Assembly: GCF_003696315.1 (NCBI RefSeq)
Contig: NZ_RFFN01000006.1
Location: 150,215-214,214, forward strand
Direction of reading: 5' to 3'
Length of the DNA stretch: 64,000 nucleotides
Source of the DNA: Pseudomonas songnenensis
GTDB lineage: Bacteria > Pseudomonadota > Gammaproteobacteria > Pseudomonadales > Pseudomonadaceae
Below are positions 25,796 to 34,528 of the stretch, one piece after another (position 1 is the first letter of the stretch; each line of letters opens with the position of its first letter). Below the pieces are notes generated by a model, which worked only from the letters and a program-made list of their open reading frames with translations, did not search any database and was not told the origin of the DNA. A program made the translations under genes and the position numbers.

Positions 25796-26784
25796 CGGGC
25801 CGCTGGTGGATACTGGCTGGCGCTCTGCTCGGCGCGGCGCTGGTGCCGCTGCTGCTGGGGGGCACCGGACTGTTCGAGCGTCTGCGCAGTTTTCCCGGCA
25901 GCCTGCTGGCGATAATGCTGGGTATGGTGGTGCTGGGCTGGAACCTCAATGCGCTGCGTCTGCGCCTGCTGCTGGGACGTCGGCAACTGGGACAGCGGCG
26001 TGCCTTCGGCATCGTGGTGGCGACCGAATTCGCCATTTGCGCAACGCCAGGGGGCGCGGGCGGTCCGCTGACGCTGATGGCGCTGCTGATGCGCCAGGGC
26101 GTTGCGCCAGCGAAGGGTACGGCGACCTACGCGGTCGAGCAGCTGACCGATCTGCTGTTCTTCGCCTGCGCCCTGGTCGGTGTGCTGATCTATGCGCTGA
26201 CCCACGCGCTCAGTGCACACATCGCCAACCTGCTGGGCTTCAGCGTGGCGTTGCTGATCGGGGTAATGGTGCTGCTGGCGCTGCTCGGGCGCTTTCATCG
26301 GCAGGTGTTCCTGCTCAACGGCTGGCTGGTGACCCGGCTGGGCATGAAGCAGGCGCGCAAGCGGCGCTGGGCGCGAAAGGTACTGAGCTTTCGCAACGCA
26401 CTGATCGACTGCTTTCGCTTGCCACGCCGTGTGCTGCTCGCCGTGTTCGGGCTGACCACGCTGCACTGGCTGCTGCGCTTTAGCGTGCTCTACCTGACTC
26501 TGCAGGGGCTGGGCAGCGAACTGGCCTGGGCCTGGACCTTTCTCGTCCAGCTACTGGCGCTGACCGCCGGCCAGCTGAGTCTGCTGCCGGGTGGGGCCGG
26601 CAGCGCCGAACTGGCGTCGGCCGCGCTGCTGACGCCGATGGTCGGCAAGTCGACGACCGCGGCGGCGATCGTCATCTGGCGCTTCGTGACCTATTACTTC
26701 TATCTCATCGCCGGCGCACCGGTGTTCCTCCACCTGGCCGGCCGGCCGCTGTTGCGCCGGCTGATGCCATCGCGGCATGCCTGA
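25792..26784 (+). CDS. Lysylphosphatidylglycerol-synthase-TM-type (UPF0104) flippase-like protein
   Basis: A 330-residue polytopic membrane protein, start ATGA overlapping the previous stop. FAICATPGGAGGPLTLMALL and YAVEQLTDLLFF are the hallmark of the LPG_synthase_TM family (MprF flippase half). LSLLPGGAGSAELASAALL is the second such block. No aminoacyl-transfer domain is fused. The operon suggests it moves a glycolipid across the inner membrane. Confidence 0.85.
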   Translation: MTGRWWILAGALLGAALVPLLLGGTGLFERLRSFPGSLLAIMLGMVVLGWNLNALRLRLLLGRRQLGQRRAFGIVVATEFAICATPGGAGGPLTLMALLMRQGVAPAKGTATYAVEQLTDLLFFACALVGVLIYALTHALSAHIANLLGFSVALLIGVMVLLALLGRFHRQVFLLNGWLVTRLGMKQARKRRWARKVLSFRNALIDCFRLPRRVLLAVFGLTTLHWLLRFSVLYLTLQGLGSELAWAWTFLVQLLALTAGQLSLLPGGAGSAELASAALLTPMVGKSTTAAAIVIWRFVTYYFYLIAGAPVFLHLAGRPLLRRLMPSRHA

Positions 26785-26872
26785 GCGGCTCTAGCCCGAT
26801 GGCCGGGAGAAACTAACGCTTCGCTCGGGCGGTCCACCCTTATGTCATCAATGAAGAAGCGAGGGTCACGCC

Positions 26873-27064
26873 ATGAGCAGTACTGAAGACAAGATCAAGG
26901 GCAACACCAACGAAGCCGTGGGCAAGATCAAGCAGGGTGTGGGCGAAGCGACCGACAACGAGCGCATGAAAGGCGAAGGCCAGCGCCAGGAAATCAAGGG
27001 CGAGGCCCAGCAGGTCAAGGGTGATGTCAAAGACACGCTGAAGAAAGGCATCGACAAGGCCTGA
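26873..27064 (+). CDS. CsbD family stress protein
   Basis: A 63-residue, highly charged, hydrophilic protein with the family repeats DKIKGNTNEAVGKIKQGVG and GEAQQVKGDVKDTLKKG. CsbD-like proteins are general-stress or stationary-phase proteins of unknown mechanism. It stands alone and is followed by a terminator. Confidence 0.93.
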   Translation: MSSTEDKIKGNTNEAVGKIKQGVGEATDNERMKGEGQRQEIKGEAQQVKGDVKDTLKKGIDKA

Positions 27065-27093
27065 CCTGTCGCTGCCCGGCGGCAGCACAAATG

Positions 27094-27125
27094 AAAATGC
27101 CCGCATCGCTGCGGGCATTTTTTTT
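27094..27125. terminator. Bidirectional terminator between csbD and fdxA
   Basis: Stem AAAATGCCCGCA / TGCGGGCATTTT with TCGC loop and T tracts in both directions, placed between the convergent csbD-like and fdxA genes. Confidence 0.92.
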
Positions 27126-27146
27126 GTGTCTGGAATCGGCTGGCGA

Positions 27147-27470
27147 TCAGCGCTCCAGATACTGCAGTTTGTCCTTCACGCCGTCCCACTCTTCGGCATC
27201 GGCCAGGGCGTCTTTCTTCTCGGTGATGTTCGGCCAGACTTCCGCCAGATCAGCGTTGAGCTCGATGAACTCCTGCTGATCTTCCGGTACCTCGTCCTCG
27301 GAGAAGATCGCCTGAGCCGGGCACTCCGGCTCGCACAGTGCGCAGTCGATGCACTCGTCCGGGTGAATCACCAGAAAGTTCGGGCCTTCGTAGAAGCAGT
27401 CCACCGGGCAGACTTCCACGCAATCGGTGTATTTGCACTTGATGCAGTTGTCGGTGACGACGAAGGTCAT
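27147..27470 (-). CDS. fdxA: Seven-iron ferredoxin FdxA (3Fe-4S / 4Fe-4S)
   Basis: A 107-residue protein. [18 protein letters not shown] and [17 protein letters not shown] give the cysteine pattern of Azotobacter-type 7Fe ferredoxins, including the split CxxCxxxxC / CP spacing of the 3Fe cluster. The C-terminal acidic extension is usual. It follows mutS on the same strand, an order conserved in Pseudomonas. Confidence 0.96.
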   Translation of the reverse strand: MTFVVTDNCIKCKYTDCVEVCPVDCFYEGPNFLVIHPDECIDCALCEPECPAQAIFSEDEVPEDQQEFIELNADLAEVWPNITEKKDALADAEEWDGVKDKLQYLER

Positions 27471-27591
27471 GTCTAGCTATCTCCTCAGGCGTGTCAGGTA
27501 GGCGTTACGGTGACGCCCCTGCGAGTAGGCGGCACAGGCAAATGCCGCTTATCAAAAAAATGCGCGCGATTCTAGCAGCTTTCGCGGCGTA

Positions 27592-30192
27592 TCAAATGCG
27601 AGTTTTCAAGCTGTATAGCAGGTCCAGCGCCTGGCGCGGCGTTACATCATCGGGATTGATCCGTCCCAATTCCTCGAGCACCGGATGCGGCAGGCTGGCG
27701 AACAAGTCGCTCTGCATCGGCGGTGCCGGCTGGCCGGGCGCTATTCTCGGTGCTTCGTGAGCCAGGCTGGTGGTTTCCAGGCGCGACAGATGGTCGCGCG
27801 CGCGCTGGATGACTTCACCCGGCACGCCGGCCAGCTGCGCCACCGCCAGGCCGTAGCTCTGGCTCGCCGGCCCCGGCAGTACGTGGTGCAGAAAGACGAT
27901 GCGCTCGTTGTGCTCGGTAGCGGATAGATGGACGTTGGCCACGACCGGCTCGCTTTCGGGCAATACGGTCAGCTCGAAGTAATGGGTGGCGAACAGGGTA
28001 AACGCACGCAGCTTGGCCAGGTGCTCGGCGGCAGCCCAGGCCAGCGAAAGGCCATCGAAGGTGCTTGTGCCGCGGCCCACTTCGTCCATCAGCACCAGGC
28101 TGCGATCGCTGGCGTTGTGCAGGATGTTGGCGGTTTCGCTCATCTCCACCATGAAGGTGGAGCGGCCACCGGCAAGGTCGTCCGAGGAGCCGATACGGGT
28201 GAAGATGCGGTCCACCAGCGACAGCTCGCAAGCCGCGGCGGGGACGAAGCTGCCGATCTGCGCCAGCAGGACGATCAGCGCGGTCTGGCGCATATAGGTC
28301 GATTTACCGCCCATGTTCGGCCCGGTGATCACCAGCATGCGGGTGGCATCGTCGAGGGCGAGATCATTGGCCACGAAGGGCGTCTCCAACACCTGCTCGA
28401 CCACCGGATGGCGGCCTTGCTCGATGCGCATGCACGGCTGCTCGATGAAGCGTGGGCGATTCAGGTCGAGATTGAGCGCGCGCTCGGCGAGGTTGCTCAG
28501 CACGTCCAGCTCGGCCAGGGCGGCGGCACTCTCCTGCAGCGGTGCCAGGTGGCCGATGAGCATTTCCAGCAGCTCGTCATAGAGCAGCTTCTCGCGGGCG
28601 AGGGCGCGGCTCTTGGCCGACAGCGCCTTGTCCTCGAACTCCTTCAGCTCAGGGGTGATGAAGCGCTCGGCGCCCTTGAGCGTCTGCCGGCGGATGTAGT
28701 CGGCCGGCGCGGATTCGGCCTGCTTGCTCGGCAGCTCGATGAAGTAGCCGTGCACGCGGTTGTAGCCGACCTTGAGGTTGGCCAGGCCAGTGCGGGCCTT
28801 CTCGCGGGTCTCCAGATCCATCAGGTACTGGCCGGCGTTCTCGGAGAGCGACTGCAGCTCGTCCAGCTCGGCGTCATAACCGGTCTTCAGCACGCCACCG
28901 TCGCGGATCACCGCCGGCGGGTTGTCGATGATGGCGCGGGCCAGCAGTTCGGCCAGCTCCGGGTAGGTGCTGATGCTTTTTGCCAGTTCGAGCAGATGCG
29001 GCGCCACCAGATCCTGCATGCCCGCCTGCAGCTGCGGCAGCGCCGCAAGCGCATCGCGCAGGCGCGCCAGATCGCGCGGGCGGGCGTTGCGCAGGCCGAT
29101 ACGGGCGAGGATGCGTTCCAGGTCACCGATGTCCTTGAGCTGCGGCTGCAGCTGTTCGAAGCGGTAGTGCTCCAGCAGGCAGGTGATCGAGTCCTGGCGC
29201 GCTTCGAGGATCTCGCGGTTGCGCAGGGGGCGGTTCAGCCAGCGGGTCAACAGGCGCGAACCCATGGCGGTCTGGCAGCGGTCCATGACCGATTGCAGCG
29301 TGTTGTCGCGGCCGCCAGAAAGATTGACATCCAGCTCCAGATTGCGCCGGCTGGCACCGTCGAGGATCACCGTGTCGTCGAGGCGCTCGTGGCGCAAGCT
29401 GCGCAGGTGGGGCAGGGCAGTGCGCTGGGTGTCCTTGGCATAGGCCAGCAGGCAGCCGGCGGCACCGATGGCCAACGTCAGGCTCTCGCAGCCGAAGCCC
29501 TTGAGGTCCTGGGTGGAGAACTGCTGGCAGAGGCTCTTGAACGCCGAATCGCGATCGAAATCCCAGGGCGCGCGGCGGCGCACACCGCGGCGCTTTTCCA
29601 GCGGCAGGCCCTGCGGCCAGTCGTCCGGAATCAACAGTTCCGCCGGGCTCAGGCGCTCCAGTTCGGCGAGCAGGGTTTCCCAGCCCTTGAGTTCCTGCAC
29701 GCTGAAACGTCCGCTGGCGATGTCCAGCACCGACAGACCGAACAGGCGCTCATCGCCGACTACGGCGGCCAGCAGGTTGTCGCGGCGCTCGTCGAGCAGC
29801 GCCTCGTCGCTTACCGTGCCCGGCGTGATGATGCGCACCACCTGGCGTTCCACTGGCCCCTTGCTGGTGGCCGGGTCGCCGATCTGCTCGCAGATCACCA
29901 CCGATTCGCCAAGCTTGACCAGGCGCGCCAGATAGCCCTCGGCGGAGTGGAACGGAATGCCGGCCATGGGTATCGCCGTGCCCGCCGACTGACCGCGCGC
30001 AGTCAGGGTGATGTCGAGCAGCGCAGCGGCCTTCTTGGCATCGTCGTAGAACAGCTCGTAGAAATCACCCATGCGGTAGAACATCAGCTGATCCGGATGC
30101 TCGCGCTTGAGCTTCCAGTACTGCTGCATCATCGGAGTGTGGCTAGAAAGCCCGTCATTGCTGGCCTCTGAGGCTTTCTGTCTAATACTCAT
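27592..30192 (-). CDS. mutS: DNA mismatch repair ATPase MutS, start adjoining the prophage
   Basis: An 866-residue complete MutS. The conserved part begins at [12 protein letters not shown] (residue 15), followed by MGDFYELF (the Phe-x-Glu mismatch wedge). Walker A is [12 protein letters not shown] and the Walker B/signature region is [18 protein letters not shown]. The first 14 residues ([14 protein letters not shown]) are not part of the conserved block and the first few are encoded by a phage-end repeat. The integrase stop codon is 17 bases upstream of the ATG, and I see no good ribosome-binding site between them. The native promoter region of mutS is therefore displaced by the prophage. 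Confidence 0.95.
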   Translation of the reverse strand: MSIRQKASEASNDGLSSHTPMMQQYWKLKREHPDQLMFYRMGDFYELFYDDAKKAAALLDITLTARGQSAGTAIPMAGIPFHSAEGYLARLVKLGESVVICEQIGDPATSKGPVERQVVRIITPGTVSDEALLDERRDNLLAAVVGDERLFGLSVLDIASGRFSVQELKGWETLLAELERLSPAELLIPDDWPQGLPLEKRRGVRRRAPWDFDRDSAFKSLCQQFSTQDLKGFGCESLTLAIGAAGCLLAYAKDTQRTALPHLRSLRHERLDDTVILDGASRRNLELDVNLSGGRDNTLQSVMDRCQTAMGSRLLTRWLNRPLRNREILEARQDSITCLLEHYRFEQLQPQLKDIGDLERILARIGLRNARPRDLARLRDALAALPQLQAGMQDLVAPHLLELAKSISTYPELAELLARAIIDNPPAVIRDGGVLKTGYDAELDELQSLSENAGQYLMDLETREKARTGLANLKVGYNRVHGYFIELPSKQAESAPADYIRRQTLKGAERFITPELKEFEDKALSAKSRALAREKLLYDELLEMLIGHLAPLQESAAALAELDVLSNLAERALNLDLNRPRFIEQPCMRIEQGRHPVVEQVLETPFVANDLALDDATRMLVITGPNMGGKSTYMRQTALIVLLAQIGSFVPAAACELSLVDRIFTRIGSSDDLAGGRSTFMVEMSETANILHNASDRSLVLMDEVGRGTSTFDGLSLAWAAAEHLAKLRAFTLFATHYFELTVLPESEPVVANVHLSATEHNERIVFLHHVLPGPASQSYGLAVAQLAGVPGEVIQRARDHLSRLETTSLAHEAPRIAPGQPAPPMQSDLFASLPHPVLEELGRINPDDVTPRQALDLLYSLKTRI

Positions 30193-30209
30193 CGATTCTG
30201 TCTAATACT
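30176..30209. repeat. 14-bp direct repeat at the phage-mutS junction, candidate attL core or arm sites
   Basis: On the minus strand AGTATTAGACAGAA occurs twice, at 30209-30196 and 30189-30176, with a 20-base period. The first copy lies between the integrase stop and the mutS ATG; the second begins inside the mutS start codon region and encodes its residues 2-5. This is either the crossover site with a partial duplication or a pair of integrase-binding sites. attR is not in the window, so the core cannot be fixed. Confidence 0.6.
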
Positions 30210-31190
30210 TCAGCCGATCCGGGACGGCATTGTCGGCGCCTGGGCGATCTTCGGCAACCGGCCGCGCAGGTAGCGAGCGGTCATTCTGGCGTCGGCGTGG
30301 CCTCCGAGTGTCTGTGCGTTTTTGCCTTCCCTGTCGGCATCGGTGAGCGATTTGGCACGGATGTCGTGGATCTTCACGTCATGGATGCCGGTCTTCTCGC
30401 GCAGCGCTTGAAACGCTTCCTTGACCGTCTCGTAGCTGACTGGCTTCCCGGTGCGTGAGCAGAACAGAGTGAGCGTCCGGACCTTTCGCGGTAGCGCCTT
30501 GGCACGATCGATGACGGCCTGCAGGTCTGGCGTCATGGCCACGATCAGCTTTGCGCCTGTCTTCTCCTGCACAAACGAAACTCCCTCGTCGCTGATGTCC
30601 GCCAGGCGGATAGCGATCACGTCTCCTATGCGCTGGCCGGTCAGGTAGCACATTTCAAGGATTGCCCGAATGTAGGGGCTTGCCGCGTTGAGCAGGGCGC
30701 CGAACTCTGCGTCGGTGATGTAGCGATCGCGTCGGCCCTCTGCGTGCCGGCTGATTCCGGTGCACGGATTTGAGTCGACCTCTTGCCACTCAAGCGCATA
30801 GCCGAACACGACGCGCAGGAATGACAGAATCCGGTTGCACATGTTCGGGGTGCCAGCCAACTCCATCTTCACCGCGGCCACGTGCTTCGGTAGCACCTGG
30901 CGCGGCTCGAACTCCGCAAAGATCGTCTTCAGTCGCTCGGCCGCGATTTCATACTGCGCCACCGTGTTCTGGCTCAACTTCTTGAGCTTGCAGTGGTGCT
31001 TGAATGCACGGTCAATCAGATCAGGCATGCCGCCCTGCGTCCCTGCAGCCATCCGCTTGGCGTAGATCATCAGCACCTCCTGCAGATCCGTGCCAAGCCG
31101 CTCCCACTTCCCATTGCGAACCAGGTAGTACGCTCCGTGCTTCTGGTACATGCACGCCGGCAGATGCCGGTCCTTCTTCCTCGGGCGCAT
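30210..31190 (-). CDS. int: Tyrosine recombinase, phage integrase
   Basis: A 326-residue protein. The N-terminal part contains a basic arm-binding region (MRPRKKDRHLPACMYQKHG). The catalytic domain shows CYLTGQRIGDVIAI (first Arg), KIHDIRAKSL (HxxR) and GHADARMTARYL (His and nucleophile Tyr). It is the last phage gene and is directed towards the attachment site and mutS. Its start is separated from the DUF4224 stop codon by 10 bases. Confidence 0.95.
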   Translation of the reverse strand: MRPRKKDRHLPACMYQKHGAYYLVRNGKWERLGTDLQEVLMIYAKRMAAGTQGGMPDLIDRAFKHHCKLKKLSQNTVAQYEIAAERLKTIFAEFEPRQVLPKHVAAVKMELAGTPNMCNRILSFLRVVFGYALEWQEVDSNPCTGISRHAEGRRDRYITDAEFGALLNAASPYIRAILEMCYLTGQRIGDVIAIRLADISDEGVSFVQEKTGAKLIVAMTPDLQAVIDRAKALPRKVRTLTLFCSRTGKPVSYETVKEAFQALREKTGIHDVKIHDIRAKSLTDADREGKNAQTLGGHADARMTARYLRGRLPKIAQAPTMPSRIG

Positions 31191-31200
31191 GCTCGTGTCC

Positions 31201-31401
31201 TCAGCCCGTCAGCCTCAGCTGCGGCTCCTTCTTCGATGTTTTGACGGCTCCAAGGCGCGACAATACAACGTCGCGCAGCACCTTGGGATGTCCGTCGCCG
31301 CCTACCACGAACCCGAACTTCTCAGCCGTCAGCCAGGCAATTTGCTTGCTTGGCTTCTGGTAGCCGGTCAGGTCCGCCACTTCCTGCGGTGTCATGAACA
31401 T
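31201..31401 (-). CDS. DUF4224 protein next to integrase
   Basis: A 66-residue protein with TPQEVADLTGYQKPSKQIAWL and FGFVVGGDGHPKVLRD, the DUF4224 pattern. Such genes usually sit directly upstream of phage integrase genes and may act as excisionase-like or recombination directionality factors, but this is an inference from position. The start may be at 31401 or at the second Met (31395). Confidence 0.85.
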   Translation of the reverse strand: MFMTPQEVADLTGYQKPSKQIAWLTAEKFGFVVGGDGHPKVLRDVVLSRLGAVKTSKKEPQLRLTG

Positions 31402-31404
31402 CCC

Positions 31405-31662
31405 TCACCCCCTCACCGTTACGCCGGCTGCTTCGATGGCGGCGCGGCATTCATCAGGGTGCAGCATCAGGATTGATGCTCTGCCTCCCCACTCGTCGAC
31501 CCCGTCGTCCATCAATTCACCGTCAGGCAGTTCAATCACCAACTCCGCCCGCGAAGCCACCCACACATTCCGCATCTGATCCTTCACGTCCTCGAAACGG
31601 GTGTGCCCGAGCTGCTGCTGCCACCACGCCTCGAACTCTGCTATCGCCGTGTCTGTGTGCAT
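31405..31662 (-). CDS. Small acidic phage early protein
   Basis: An 85-residue protein (MHTDTAIAEFEAWWQQQLG at the N-terminus) with regular codon use. The neighbouring genes on the same strand are 2-3 bases away, so it belongs to the early-left operon. The pattern AFEAWWQ...F is common in small phage proteins of unknown function. Confidence 0.75.
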   Translation of the reverse strand: MHTDTAIAEFEAWWQQQLGHTRFEDVKDQMRNVWVASRAELVIELPDGELMDDGVDEWGGRASILMLHPDECRAAIEAAGVTVRG

Positions 31663-31664
31663 GT

Positions 31665-31874
31665 CTACTCCCCCTTGACTAGCGTCATTACGGCGCCGTC
31701 AATCTCGTCTATGCCTGGCAGCATGATCAGCTCGTGCAATGCCATGTAGGCCGCTTGCGGACGGCCTTCGTTGATCGCTTCCATTGCGCGGATCACGGCG
31801 TCCTTGGACTTCACGACGTACATCGCTGACTGAAACGTCATGCGGTAGTCGAGCGTCGGGTTATCGTCACTCAT
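31665..31874 (-). CDS. Small phage early protein
   Basis: A 69-residue, mostly helical protein with no motif I recognise. It overlaps the upstream gene (31867-32112) by 8 bases and ends 2 bases before the next start, as expected inside the early operon. Confidence 0.7.
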   Translation of the reverse strand: MSDDNPTLDYRMTFQSAMYVVKSKDAVIRAMEAINEGRPQAAYMALHELIMLPGIDEIDGAVMTLVKGE

Positions 31875-32112
31875 TGCCGTGCTCTGCCATCAGGTCTTTA
31901 ATTGCGTGCGCCTTGATCTGCTCCAAGGCGCCAATGAATCGGCGTATGGCTTCAGGGTCTTCCGGGTCAGATGCAAAGCCGAAGATTGAATCCGAGTGGC
32001 AGGCGCTGTTGCCTGTAACCACGATGCAGTAGCAGGAGTTTTGGAGGTCGGAGCCCTCTAGCTCAGCCAGAACTTCCTTCAGGTCTCCAATCGTTTCGTC
32101 TCTCACGGACAT
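31867..32112 (-). CDS. Small phage early protein
   Basis: An 81-residue protein containing SCYCIVVTGNSACHSDSIFG and an acidic C-terminus. I recognise no domain. Operon overlap with the downstream gene supports it being real. Confidence 0.7.
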   Translation of the reverse strand: MSVRDETIGDLKEVLAELEGSDLQNSCYCIVVTGNSACHSDSIFGFASDPEDPEAIRRFIGALEQIKAHAIKDLMAEHGNE

Positions 32113-32163
32113 AGGTCTACCTCCCCGCCGACTCTCGCCGGCAGGCTGTTTGATGGGGTGGGG

Positions 32164-32322
32164 TTAGTGGCGGCGGTGCCGCTTGTTCCGTGCCTTTTCG
32201 CCCTTGCTGCGCGGTGAGCGGGCGTATGGGTCGTCGGTGCGCTGGATCAAATCTGGCGGTGACCATGCGCAAGCCACAGCAGCGCTTAATGCAAGTGCGA
32301 GAGCTGAATGAAACTTCCGCAT
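32164..32322 (-). CDS. 52-residue basic protein with signal-like N-terminus
   Basis: The product begins MRKFHSALALALSAAVACAW and ends with a basic tail (SKGEKARNKRHRRH). The ATG at 32322 directly follows the stop codon of the upstream gene. AAGGAGG five bases upstream is one of the best ribosome-binding sites in the prophage. The hydrophobic N-terminus suggests membrane insertion or export. No family is recognised. Confidence 0.75.
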   Translation of the reverse strand: MRKFHSALALALSAAVACAWSPPDLIQRTDDPYARSPRSKGEKARNKRHRRH

Positions 32323-33369
32323 TCACGCCTCCTTCGCAGCCATGGACTCGGTTTTGTGCCAGACAGCTGATGGGTTCGATTCGAGCTCGTCGACAAGCTC
32401 CGGCGCTAGGCTGCGGACAACCTCCCAAAGCGCAGAGCAAAAGTCGCTGTTGTCGTCGAAGTAGATGGCACTGACTGCTGCATGCAGAGCGGCTGCAGTT
32501 TTTGCCTCCAGCAGCCTATCCCGCTCGGCTGTCACGGCTGACAGGGCGGCGCGGATTTCGGCTTGGGCGCGTCCGCGGTCGATAATCAGGCTGTGGTTTT
32601 CCCGCACGGAGTTCTTTGTCGGCGCCGCAACTGCTCGCAACACAAGTTCTCGCGGCAGCGTCACCAGCCCGCTCTGCTCCGGCTGCGGGGCGGTCTGCGC
32701 GATGGGGGCGGCGTACAGATCGCGTACCGGTATGCCAGCGGCCTCGGTGTTCTTCCGGTGATCCTTAATTCGGTCGTCGCCGTTCCACCATTTTCCGTCC
32801 TGATAGAACTGCCAGGTCACCGGCTGCTGCTCGGTCTGCGCGGGGCGGGTTAGCTGGTCGATACCCCATCGAATCTTCTGTTCGAATACAGCTGGATCAA
32901 CTGTCGGAGCGTTGTAACCGCCAGCACCAAGGGAGCACGCCAGCGAGCGCAGAACATCTTCCAGCGGCTCATTAGCGCGCCGCACCACTTCGTCCAGCTC
33001 TTCCGGCTCGAGTATGTATTCGCCGCCCTCCGTGCCGCCGACTTCGAACGCATATTGATGGATGGCCTCAAGCTCATCGCTCCGCTCATCCTGCGCCGGG
33101 GCTGGCTTGGCCTGCTGCCATGTATCTGCGCATTCAGGGCAAAGCATGCTGTGACCGACAATGCCGACATCGTTGCAGGTGACGCACTTCGGCTCGGCCT
33201 GCTGGGATAGCGTATTTCGAACGCGGGCGATTACCAGGCCTGGAGCGGGATGCTGGCCTTCAAAAACATCACTCACGTCACGCAACAACCCGCGCAACCT
33301 CTCCACCTCAGCCTTCGCAGCCCCCAGCTCAGCGCCGATTCGCCCGGCTACCTTCAGTGTGTCGTTCAT
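32323..33369 (-). CDS. Mosaic phage early protein with CxxC pair
   Basis: A 348-residue protein starting at ATG 33369, fixed by the ATGA overlap with the upstream 53-residue gene. It begins with a coiled coil (AELGAAKAEVERLRGLL), then a CVTCNDVG...MLCPEC zinc-ribbon-like segment, then EELDEVVRRANEPLEDVL and a C-terminal helical region. Such Ea22/ead-like mosaic proteins are common in early-left operons of temperate phages; function unknown. Confidence 0.78.
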   Translation of the reverse strand: MNDTLKVAGRIGAELGAAKAEVERLRGLLRDVSDVFEGQHPAPGLVIARVRNTLSQQAEPKCVTCNDVGIVGHSMLCPECADTWQQAKPAPAQDERSDELEAIHQYAFEVGGTEGGEYILEPEELDEVVRRANEPLEDVLRSLACSLGAGGYNAPTVDPAVFEQKIRWGIDQLTRPAQTEQQPVTWQFYQDGKWWNGDDRIKDHRKNTEAAGIPVRDLYAAPIAQTAPQPEQSGLVTLPRELVLRAVAAPTKNSVRENHSLIIDRGRAQAEIRAALSAVTAERDRLLEAKTAAALHAAVSAIYFDDNSDFCSALWEVVRSLAPELVDELESNPSAVWHKTESMAAKEA

Positions 33370-33527
33370 ACCTTGCTCCATATGGCAGCGTTGTTCAGTT
33401 CCGCCTCGGTGGCGTAGCGCGGGTTACGGCTCAGCGCCTGCATCAGGAACGCGGCACCGTTCGATCCGGCGATGTAGTGGCGGGTGTTGGTCGGCTTGTG
33501 CAGCCAGATTTGGGTCTTGGGTCGCAT
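33366..33527 (-). CDS. 53-residue phage protein
   Basis: The product starts MRPKTQIWLHKPTNTRHYIA. GGAGG lies 4-5 bases before the ATG at 33527, and the stop codon overlaps the next start (ATGA). Codon third positions are mainly G/C. No recognised family. Confidence 0.78.
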   Translation of the reverse strand: MRPKTQIWLHKPTNTRHYIAGSNGAAFLMQALSRNPRYATEAELNNAAIWSKV

Positions 33528-33541
33528 GTGGCCTCCGGTTG

Positions 33542-33703
33542 TTATGCCGCCAGCGCCCCGTGTCGATCACGGTGAGCCGCCAGCCAGGCACAGCGATGGC
33601 CGATGCGCGAAATTCCGTAGGGGCAAACAGCATCTGGCTTGGCGTTCCATCCTTGGCGCCACGCCGGCTCGAACTTCTGCGAGTGCAGGTCGAAGGTCTT
33701 CAT
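33542..33703 (-). CDS. Rmf/CrpP-like small protein
   Basis: A 53-residue protein in which FEPAWRQGWNAKPDAVCPYG and a following RCAWLAAHRDRHG match the ribosome-modulation-factor/CrpP pattern (G-x-x-A-x5-CPY, then W-x2-G/A-H/W). Rmf binds 70S ribosomes and drives dimerisation; CrpP-type members occur on plasmids and phages and their function is debated. Start overlaps the upstream stop by four bases (ATGA). Confidence 0.72.
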   Translation of the reverse strand: MKTFDLHSQKFEPAWRQGWNAKPDAVCPYGISRIGHRCAWLAAHRDRHGALAA

Positions 33704-34053
33704 GGCGTGATCCCGTCCTCTGCCATGATCCGGCGCACGGAGCGCTCAGCTATGCCGATGCGCTCGGCAATGATCCGCGGCGAGACGCCGATCTTCAGCA
33801 TGGCGCTGATGCGTTCTGAGCTGCGCTGACGTTCGCGGGAGCGCTGCTCGACGAGCTTCGAGCGGGCCTTGTCCTTGTCCGCCTTCTTCTTCTCTGGGCA
33901 GCTGATCCGATACGGGACGCGCTTGTCGTCTGTGCGAATCGGCAGGGTCTGGACTGGCCCGAACTCGGCCTCATATGCCGCTATCTTCGCGGACAGGTCT
34001 AATTCAGCGCGCAGAGCCTCGCCCTGCGCTATGGCATGGTTGTCTATGAGCAT
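33700..34053 (-). CDS. Phage protein with C-terminal helix-turn-helix
   Basis: A 117-residue protein. The middle is very basic (EKKKADKDKARSKLVEQRSR) and the C-terminus MLKIGVSPRIIAERIGIAER looks like a resolvase/sigma-type HTH. It may be a DNA-binding regulator of the early operon. It overlaps the downstream Rmf-like gene. Confidence 0.7.
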   Translation of the reverse strand: MLIDNHAIAQGEALRAELDLSAKIAAYEAEFGPVQTLPIRTDDKRVPYRISCPEKKKADKDKARSKLVEQRSRERQRSSERISAMLKIGVSPRIIAERIGIAERSVRRIMAEDGITP

Positions 34054-34096
34054 TGGGATGTACCGGGAGGAGGGCGCGCGGGGCGCCCGGGGTGGA

Positions 34097-34528
34097 TCAG
34101 ATCAGCAGCGAGCGGGCGCCGCGGTATGGGTCGGCAAAGGGGATGTCATCGATGAATTCATCCTCCGGAGGTGCAGACTGGCTCGACTGCTGCCGCGGCG
34201 CTGGCTGCCGCGCCGCCTGTTCCTGCGATGCTTCTTCGCGCTTGCCGCCGACCAGATCAATCGTGTTCACGCGGCAGGTCAGGTACGTTTTGCCTTCATG
34301 CTCGCGGGTGCCCAGCTCGCCGCTGACCGCGACCTGCTGGCCCTTCACCAGAAACTCGCTGAGCCGAGACTCGGCTTGCTTGCCCCAAAGGGTACAGTCG
34401 ATCCAGATCGTTTGAGCCTTGTCGCCCCAGCCCGATTTGACGCCTACGCCGAAGCTGACCATGGCCGTCTGGCCCGTTCCTACGCGGCAGTCCTTGCCGA
34501 GGTTCCCGGTAAACGAAAAGACATTCAT
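34097..34528 (-). CDS. ssb: Phage single-stranded DNA-binding protein
   Basis: A 143-residue OB-fold protein (NVFSFTGNLGKDCRVGTGQT, then IWIDCTLWGKQAE and VSGELGTREHEGKTYL). The disordered linker ends with DEFIDDIPFADPYRG. The usual acidic DDDIPF tip is therefore not at the extreme C-terminus but followed by about a dozen residues. It overlaps the exonuclease gene by 4 bases and is part of the recombination module. Confidence 0.93.
   Translation of the reverse strand: MNVFSFTGNLGKDCRVGTGQTAMVSFGVGVKSGWGDKAQTIWIDCTLWGKQAESRLSEFLVKGQQVAVSGELGTREHEGKTYLTCRVNTIDLVGGKREEASQEQAARQPAPRQQSSQSAPPEDEFIDDIPFADPYRGARSLLI

Noticed and set aside
27928..30171. Long plus-strand open frame of 747 codons opposite mutS
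   Set aside because: It is a shadow of the high-GC mutS codons. Its composition (Gln/Val/Ala/Gly/His-rich, no motifs) is typical of antisense frames.
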